In this document: piece by piece, positions 59,296 through 64,000 of the stretch
How positions within the stretch are numbered: the first letter of the stretch is position 1
Layout of the letters: the number at the start of each line of letters is the position of its first letter
Source of the DNA: Anaerozeibacter quisquiliarum
GTDB lineage: Bacteria; Bacillota; Clostridia; Christensenellales; Aristaeellaceae
Assembly: GCA_051162045.1 (NCBI GenBank)
Contig: JBISDI010000014.1
DNA: 64,000 bases
Direction: 5' to 3' (one strand)
Notes under the pieces: model-generated
The model's input: the letters and a program-made list of their open reading frames with translations, nothing else
Databases searched by the model: none
What the model was told of the DNA's origin: nothing
Position numbers and translations under genes: made by a program

Positions 59296-59898
59296 TTATC
59301 TTCCTATAGCCCTTCGTTTCAGAACCGCAAAGCTCAGACCGGCTGTAATCAAATATACTGCTGCAAACACAATGCCGGTGATCGCGTCTGTCGGATACGG
59401 CGCGGCGACACGCCTGAAACAAACGGCTACAATCAGGCTGAGCGGCATAAATGCGGCCAGCAGGATATTTGCCCAATTCACCGCAAACGGAGCTTTTGCG
59501 CCCGATAACAGCCTGCCGATAAAATATCCCGCCGCGCCAACGGCTTGAATAATCATCGACCCCCAGATGCTGACCGCCGTCTGCTGCTCATACCAGGCGC
59601 CGAACGCGCAAAACAGGCCGATTGCAAGGAAGGCGGTTGAGGCGATGTACAGGATTGTGCTGGTTACAACGGCTTGTGTTCCTTGGTTATTGCCCGCAGG
59701 CTCGATGCCCTTGAGGATATAATCCGTCGTCACATCGAAATATTCACTCATAACGATGATCTTATCCAAATCGGGGACGCTTTGCTCGCTTTCCCATTTG
59801 GACACGGCCTGACGCGAGACGCCAACCTTGTCTGCCAGTTGTTCCTGTGAAATTCCCCTTGCTCTTCTTAGGTTCTGAATTCTGTCCGCGATGTTCAT
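59296..59898 (-). CDS. XRE regulator with C-terminal membrane helices
   Basis: 200 residues from ATG 59898 behind AAGGAG. HTH MNIADRIQNLRRARGISQEQ, VGVSRQAVSKWESEQSVPDL; then about four membrane helices (YIASTAFLAIGLFCAFGAWY, ILLAAFMPLSLIVAVCF, IVFAAVYLITAGLSFAVL). A membrane-bound regulator, common in Bacillota. The gene is visibly lower in GC than its neighbours to the left. Confidence 0.9.
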   Translation of the reverse strand: MNIADRIQNLRRARGISQEQLADKVGVSRQAVSKWESEQSVPDLDKIIVMSEYFDVTTDYILKGIEPAGNNQGTQAVVTSTILYIASTAFLAIGLFCAFGAWYEQQTAVSIWGSMIIQAVGAAGYFIGRLLSGAKAPFAVNWANILLAAFMPLSLIVAVCFRRVAAPYPTDAITGIVFAAVYLITAGLSFAVLKRRAIGR

Positions 59899-59907
59899 GA
59901 CTGACAC

Positions 59908-60234
59908 TCCTTCCGTTTGGTCATGTCATTATAAGAAATCCGTCGGTTGCATCGCCATCATCTGCGCTTGGAGATTTGTCAACTGGCGGTTGCGACGGTG
60001 TTTTCATACCGGAATATGGAGCATTCCTGGCCCAAAACCGCTCGGCGGGTTCAAATGTATCCGCCTGCATTATACACGAAGCGTGGCCGCAGTTCAAGGC
60101 ATGACGGAGGCAAAAGCCCGAGCCAAAACCCAAGGGCTATCTTTATTAATTTGATGGGGATGGTGAAGGAATAATGTAAATATGCGTGTAAAACAGCCCG
60201 TTTCATTCGGAAACAGACTTTTTTGCATAAGTAT
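59908..60234. other. gene-free, AT-richer stretch
   Basis: No supported ORF or RNA. It separates the XRE membrane regulator from the tRNA-end fragment. Confidence 0.4.
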
Positions 60235-60290
60235 AACAAGAATCCGTCCCTTTCGAGACGGATTGTGGTGCTGAAAGCGGGACTCGAATT
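60235..60290 (-). tRNA. 3' end of a tRNA with terminator, probable attachment site
   Basis: On the minus strand 60290-60266 reads AATTCGAGTCCCGC, TTTCAGC, A, CCA: a T loop, the 3' half of the T stem, a 7-nt acceptor strand, discriminator and CCA. AATCCGTC-8 nt-GACGGATT (60264-60241) and CTTGTT follow, as after a tRNA gene. The 5' part is missing: sequence to the right does not complete the cloverleaf. This is what remains at one edge of an element integrated at a tRNA 3' end. Confidence 0.5.
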
Positions 60291-60476
60291 CGCTGAGGGC
60301 CGTTTTACGGCGTATTCTCTGGTGCTGCCCAGTCCAAGAAAGTGCCGTAGTTGCTGGGATTCCGTTATATCTGCTAGGGTCTGGTTATACTCGGGCATAT
60401 CGCCGTTGGGGTAAACGTTGGGGTCAAAATCGCGGTCAGAAAATGCGGCGCTTTACCCGGTGTAAGCCGCACCATC

Positions 60477-60584
60477 TCACGCACGAAAGCGCCGCCCCTC
60501 CCTGCTGATGGAGGGGTTGCCGGTGTGCTCAAGGATGAGGGCATCCACCAGCTCGAACGTGTCTTTGGTCTTAGAAATCCTCAT
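60477..60584 (-). CDS. 35-residue ORF coupled to ImmA/IrrE gene
   Basis: ATG 60584 overlaps the previous stop (ATGA) and has GGGGAGGTG upstream. Encodes MRISKTKDTFELVDALILEH and TGNPSISREGRRFRA. Unrecognised; position and ribosome site favour expression. Confidence 0.35.
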   Translation of the reverse strand: MRISKTKDTFELVDALILEHTGNPSISREGRRFRA

Positions 60585-60901
60585 GTCTGCACCTCCCCGG
60601 CGATTGGTTGCCAATACTTCATGAACAACTCCATGGCGATCAACACAGCGGCAAACGTGTTGGCCTCGTTCTCGATCGTCTCCGCGTTCTGCTTGTGCAT
60701 GTTATGCCCTGCCAGATGGTGCCCCAGTTCATGGGCCATGATAAACCGCTTCTTGCCCTCGGCCATGTTGGGCCTGAGCAGGACAATAGGCGGTTTGTCA
60801 TTCGCGCCCACGGCGAGGCCGTTAAGGTGTCCGTCCTCTTTCAGAATTTCCTCGTCGAGAATGATGCCGTACTGCTTGTAGATCGCTTTCAGAAAATCCA
60901 T
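60581..60901 (-). CDS. ImmA/IrrE family metallopeptidase
   Basis: 106 residues, GGAGGAA before ATG 60901. Zinc motif HELGHH in FIMAHELGHHLAGHNMHKQN, then ENEANTFAAVLIAMELF. ImmA-like peptidases cleave XRE repressors of integrative elements. Its usual XRE partner is not adjacent. An unstarted frame just upstream (ending ARQETTEESAWIF and overlapping this start) may be the remnant of another small gene. Confidence 0.85.
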   Translation of the reverse strand: MDFLKAIYKQYGIILDEEILKEDGHLNGLAVGANDKPPIVLLRPNMAEGKKRFIMAHELGHHLAGHNMHKQNAETIENEANTFAAVLIAMELFMKYWQPIAGEVQT

Positions 60902-61024
60902 GCTGATTCCTCCGTTGTCTCTTGACGGGCTGGGAGCCAGTGCGGTACAATGGCCTTGGCCCCCAGCCGTTTCGGTTTGGTGTTGCCGGTGAAAGCCCGT
61001 GTGCTGTGGTGGTGCGTCGGGCTT

Positions 61025-61293
61025 TTACGCTACCGTGAAGCGCCTCGTCGTGCTGGTCTTGGTGAAGCGCTCGGACACGTCGGGCAGGGCGGCGGTCAGG
61101 GCCTTGGTATCAAGGCGGCGGCTGATGACGGGCATCCGGTCACCTTGAATGCGCCGGCGATCAGTTCTTCAGCCTCGCCCATGTGGGCCTTGACGCGGTC
61201 TTGTGCGCCCTCGATCAGCGCGTCAAGCTCTTCCTTCATCCTGTGGAGCTCCTGCAGCTCGGCGACGGTGGCAGTCAGTTCCTGCTGTGACAC
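61025..61293 (-). pseudogene. frameshifted small element protein
   Basis: GTG 61293 behind AAGGAGG starts MSQQELTATVAELQELHRMK and runs to AGAFKVTG; the natural continuation MPVISRRLDTKALTAALPDV, ERFTKTSTTRRFTVA is in the next frame and ends at 61025. One base is lost or gained near 61137. The intact family is a roughly 90-residue coiled-coil protein of mobile elements; function unknown. Confidence 0.6.
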
Positions 61294-61441
61294 GGTGGTA
61301 AACCTCCTTCATGATGATCGGTTGAGGGCGGGGCGGCGTTGCGGCGGCGCTTGCTCTGCGGCATGGCGGCGGTATCCGGCTCCCGTCTGACCTGTGGCGT
61401 TCTTTGCGTCTGCCTTGCCTCAACCTCTGATTGAATTATAC

Positions 61442-61506
61442 TACTTGTACAAGTATATTTTATTAAATAATTATACTTGACCAAGTATAGAAATCTGTGC
61501 TATAAT
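61442..61506 (+). promoter_or_regulatory. RHH-Fic promoter with two operator palindromes
   Basis: TTGACC (61477-61482), 18 bp, TATAAT (61501-61506). Palindrome 1 TACTTGTACAAGTA (61442-61455); palindrome 2 TATACTTG-AC-CAAGTATA (61472-61489) covers the -35. Centres are 32 bp apart, about three helical turns, as expected for cooperative binding by a ribbon-helix-helix dimer. Confidence 0.75.
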
Positions 61507-61567
61507 GTGTACAGTGGAAAAGGTGTATCGAAAACCCGGCGCGCGATATTACCGGGAGGTTGATGAT

Positions 61568-61810
61568 ATGGAAGATCAGCAAGGCAAGTCTAGCACGCGG
61601 GCGAAGAATAAGTACAACGCTGCAAATTATGACAGCCTGCGCATTATCATCCCCAAGGGCCAGAAGGCTACCGTACAGGCTGCGGCGGAGGCGGCGGGCG
61701 AATCCATCAACGGCTACGTGAACGGGGCTGTGCTGGCGCGCATGGGGCTGGAGGAGTGGACGGCGAAAGAAGAGGACGAGCCGAAGGAGGAAATACCTGA
61801 TGCAGAATGA
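61568..61810 (+). CDS. ribbon-helix-helix protein, probable antitoxin
   Basis: 80 residues from ATG 61568 behind GGGAGG; an earlier ATG lies inside the -10 element and is not used. YDSLRIIIPKGQKATVQAAA, EAAGESINGYVNGAVLARMG is an Arc-like RHH fold with an acidic tail. Its end overlaps the Fic gene. Likely binds the two palindromes upstream. Confidence 0.75.
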   Translation: MEDQQGKSSTRAKNKYNAANYDSLRIIIPKGQKATVQAAAEAAGESINGYVNGAVLARMGLEEWTAKEEDEPKEEIPDAE

Positions 61811-62531
61811 CCTTCTCGCCCGCATCGAAGCGAACAAACAGAAGATCGACGGATACCGTCCCATGCAGGAGCCGCTTCTGTCGGAGCTACGCGCCTATTA
61901 CCGTGTGGGCCTTACATGGTCGAGCAATGCGCTGGAGGGCAACAGCCTCACCGAGAGCGAGACGAAGGTAGTGTTGGAGGACGGGCTCACCGTAGGCGGA
62001 AAGCCGCTCCGGGATCACTACGAGACCACCGGCCATGCGCGCGCCTATGATGCGCTGTGGGGGCTTGTGGACCCTCACAGGGCGATCACCGAGGCCGATC
62101 TTCTGCTGCTGCACAAACTGTTCTATTCGCAGATCGACGAGGCGAAGGCCGGCGCGTACAGGAGCAAGCGCGTGTTCATCAGCGGCTCGAAGTTCACGCC
62201 GCCCGCGCCCGAAAAGGTACCGTGGCTGATGGCCGAGTTCGTGGATTGGCTGAACTCCGCAGCGCTACACCCGGTAGAGTTGGCCGCGCAGGCGCACAAG
62301 CGGTTCGTGTTCATTCATCCGTTCATCGATGGCAATGGGCGCGTGGCGCGGCTGCTAATGAACTTGTGCCTCTTGCGACAGGGGTACACGCTGGCCATCG
62401 TGCCGCCGATCCTGCGCGCGGAGTATATTGGGCTGCTGGAGAGAGCGCATACCGACGATGAACCGTTTGTTGCGTTCATCGCCGACCGCGTAATGGAAAC
62501 GCAGAAGGACATCCTGAGGATGTTGGCGTGA
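61800..62531 (+). CDS. Fic domain protein (AMPylator)
   Basis: 243 residues. Active-site motif HPFIDGNGRVAR with His173; inhibitory helix motif SSNALEGN at 41-48 (S/TxxxE(G/N)N), so it is an autoinhibited class II-type Fic. Flap region RSKRVFISGSKFTPP. Fic proteins transfer AMP to hydroxyls of target proteins. Overlap with the RHH gene suggests a toxin-antitoxin-like unit carried by the mobile element. Confidence 0.9.
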   Translation: MQNDLLARIEANKQKIDGYRPMQEPLLSELRAYYRVGLTWSSNALEGNSLTESETKVVLEDGLTVGGKPLRDHYETTGHARAYDALWGLVDPHRAITEADLLLLHKLFYSQIDEAKAGAYRSKRVFISGSKFTPPAPEKVPWLMAEFVDWLNSAALHPVELAAQAHKRFVFIHPFIDGNGRVARLLMNLCLLRQGYTLAIVPPILRAEYIGLLERAHTDDEPFVAFIADRVMETQKDILRMLA

Positions 62532-62815
62532 TCGTCCGGGCGATGGGGGGCAACCTCCGGCCAGCCCCACCGACTCGCCACGGTCGCATTGGAGGCCTTC
62601 GCTGCCAAGCCGCGCGCGAGACGGCATCCATAGCGCGAGGGCTGCGCGGACGGGTACGACAGCCCGCCTGAGCCCGGACGCCGCGTCCGAGGCTCACCGG
62701 CGCAGCGCGGACGCCGACGCAGCAGCGCATGCACGACGCCGCGCCGCCGCCAGCAGCACGGGCGCACGAAGCCGCGCAGGAGCCGGGCAAACTGTGCGCA
62801 AAAGGTTGGCTTTTC
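62532..62815. other. GC-rich stretch without a recognised gene
   Basis: Open frames exist on both strands but none has a ribosome site or recognisable protein. It ends abruptly at about 62815 against an AT-richer gene fragment, so it is probably a separate piece of the element. Confidence 0.4.
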
Positions 62816-62919
62816 CGAAAGCACCACGGCTCCGGCAAAGCCAATTTTGCCAATTCGTCAAGCTGGTTGTACCAACCGGGGACATAGGCAAAGGAGAGCA
62901 GGTCGGTCAATAGCATCAT
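62816..62919 (-). pseudogene. truncated DUF3825-like protein, N-terminus only
   Basis: ATG 62919 gives MMLLTDLLSFAYVPGWYNQL, DELAKLALPEPWCFRKSQPF, matching my memory of DUF3825-type openings, then loses sense at about 62815. Follows the HTH remnant in the same direction. Confidence 0.35.
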
Positions 62920-63155
62920 ATTTTCCCCTCCATTTCTTTATTGCCTCTACAAGCTTGCATTGAAGCCGCACCTTCATATCTTCATCCAGCGCCGTATAAA
63001 TTCCTCCATTCTCGTCAATGGCTTCATAAAGCCACCAAAGCGTTGATATAGGTGTCATAGTATCGAAGGATAGCGTCCAGCGCCTTCGGGCCGCCATTTA
63101 CCGCTTTACAAGTCAGGTCATAGTTTAATTCATGTATCTGTTCCTTGTTGCTCAT
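62858..63155 (-). pseudogene. Tn916/Tn1549-type Orf8-like HTH protein, frameshifted
   Basis: ATG 63155 starts MSNKEQIHELNYDLTCKAVN and GGPKALDAILRYYDTYINAL; the rest, YEAIDENGGIYTALDEDMKV, RLQCKLVEAIKKWRG, is in another frame. Together they match the small helix-turn-helix proteins that follow the sigma-like gene in Tn916-family conjugative elements. Overlaps the sigma gene end. Confidence 0.6.
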
Positions 63156-63431
63156 AAAAGCTGCGGATTGTTTGAAATGCACGCTGTCGTAGATTGTACA
63201 CCGTGCGTGGTGTTACCTCCATGTATTTTGAAATCTTCTCGTCCGTCCATTGATGCCAAAACCAAGGATAAGAACCAATTGCTGCCGTTCCGGCAAAGAT
63301 AACATTGCCTTGTATAACGAATCTCTGTATACCTCGCAGGAGAACCTGTCCGCATAGAGTGTCAACTGCTCGGACGGGTAGGTATCCTCGTAGCTGATTA
63401 AATCGAATATATATTGCATAGGTTCGTCCAT
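63130..63431 (-). pseudogene. sigma-70-like factor of a conjugative element, frameshifted
   Basis: ATG 63431 gives MDEPMQYIFDLISYEDTYPS and AMLSLPERQQLVLILGF; continuation WHQWTDEKISKYMEVTPRTV, YNLRQRAFQTIRSFYEQQGT is one frame over (shift near 63260). Region 4-like helix-turn-helix. Equivalent to the Orf7-type sigma factor of Tn916-family elements; N-terminus is short. Confidence 0.6.
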
Positions 63432-63504
63432 AGCCAGCTCGCGCTAAAGAAAACACCCTAAACCTATTTACCTCGCAAATTAAAGTGTCGCCCCTATCAT
63501 AGCC

Positions 63505-63606
63505 TTATAATTCGTACTTCCAAAAAAAGAGCACACCAATCGCGGTAGATAAAAGCACTATGGCAAGCGAATTTATCAAAATGGTTATTGCGAGGTGTCG
63601 AAACCG
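63505..63606 (-). pseudogene. membrane protein C-terminal fragment
   Basis: A frame ending at 63505 reads RFRHLAITILINSLAIVLLS and TAIGVLFFWKYEL, one clear membrane helix with a terminal charged tail. No start; sequence upstream does not continue. AT-rich. Family not identifiable. Confidence 0.3.
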
Positions 63607-63689
63607 ATACCCCGGAAACAATCACCGACATACCGTAAATTGAATGTTGAACACCCCATTCGACAAGCCTTCCAACCGTATCGGAGAAG

Positions 63690-64000
63690 CTGCTCAAATG
63701 TCCAAGGTGGGCGGCATGCTTCAGTGAGAAGGCGACCAGAAGGATGGTGACCAGACATGTATGGCAGGATGCGCTGGATGATGTCGTGGCATTTACCAAG
63801 ACCTCACAAGGGCGAAGGCTCTACGCTTGGTGCAAGGAAACCATTGAGCGATCTTTTGCGGAAGCCAAGGAGAACCACGGCTTCCGCTATGCACGCATGC
63901 TCGGCCTTCCTAATATGCGCGAGCAGTCCTTCCTGACCGCCGCGGTTCAAAATATGAAGAGGCTGGCCAAGGCCTTCTTTATCCCGTTTTCTATCCTGTT
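63690..64000 (+). mobile_element. IS1182-type transposase fragment (cut by window end)
   Basis: The frame reads KCPRWAACFSEKATRRMVTR, HVWQDALDDVVAFTKT and RRLYAWCKETIERSFAEAKE, GFRYARMLGLPNMREQSFLT: the zinc-ribbon-like cysteines and the last catalytic region (ERxFAxAKExHGxRYxRxLGL) of IS1182-family DDE transposases. The N-terminal two thirds are absent upstream; an in-frame stop lies at 63648. It runs off the window. Confidence 0.7.

Noticed and set aside
60051..60398. 115-codon minus-strand frame across the tRNA fragment
   Set aside because: It reads through the tRNA end and terminator with no ribosome site; only a short part (PNGDMPEYNQTLADITES) looks protein-like and could be an integrase remnant, but that cannot be supported.

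Overview
The window is GC-rich bacterial chromosome whose gene content (MutS2, U32 peptidase, YitT, short HisG plus HisZ, FHA-SEDS-PBP cluster, BMP lipoprotein-type binding protein, strong GGAGG ribosome sites) points to a high-GC Clostridia lineage of Bacillota. The exact family cannot be fixed from sequence alone. I saw no rRNA gene, no complete tRNA and no CRISPR array.

Layout. 1-5.9 kb: a truncated DUF1653-RecQ helicase, an Fe-S aldo/keto reductase, a coiled-coil protein, an SPFH/ribbon-helix-helix pair, an XRE regulator and several very small ORFs. 6.1-17.0 kb (minus strand): an 11-gene ethanolamine-utilisation microcompartment operon (eutA, B, C, L, a BMC shell protein with extra domains, eutE, eutM, eutT, pduL, pduS, pduT), followed by a glycerophosphodiester phosphodiesterase gene 13 nt downstream. 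17.1-21.0 kb: a divergent ABC importer. 21.2-29.3 kb: zapA, U32 peptidase, mutS2, a two-component system and an HtrA-like protease. 29.3-30.3 kb: a long palindromic element and two gene fragments joined at one point. 30.4-36.4 kb: metallo-hydrolase, nicotinamide-nucleotide repair enzyme, mnmA, a secreted Ig-like protein and an AraC regulator. 36.4-43.8 kb: a his operon in the order hisZ-G-D-C-B-H-A-F-IE. 44-51.3 kb: dapA-dapB, YitT, a solitary MazF, FHA-FtsW/RodA-PBP and uppP. 51.6-52.6 kb: a small phage-like pair (XkdX) and an XRE repressor. 52.6-60 kb: a BMP binding protein, a sodium/solute symporter, regulators and a partial duplication that makes a chimeric pseudogene. From about 60.27 kb to the end: a decayed integrative element inserted at a tRNA 3' end, with an ImmA/IrrE peptidase, an RHH-Fic operon, frameshifted Tn916/Tn1549-type genes and an IS1182-type transposase fragment.

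How it fits together. The most coherent system is the eut operon. Ethanolamine is cleaved by EutBC (reactivated by EutA, cofactor supplied by EutT and perhaps PduS), acetaldehyde is oxidised by EutE to acetyl-CoA, and PduL makes acetyl-phosphate, all inside a shell of EutL, EutM, PduT and an unusual extended BMC protein. The locus has no EutH permease, no EutN vertex protein, no alcohol dehydrogenase and no EutVW regulator, but it carries a cytosolic GDPD gene and faces an ABC importer. That suggests, as inference, that the imported substrate may be a phosphodiester such as glycerophosphoethanolamine. Long, nearly loopless inverted repeats separate most convergent gene pairs.
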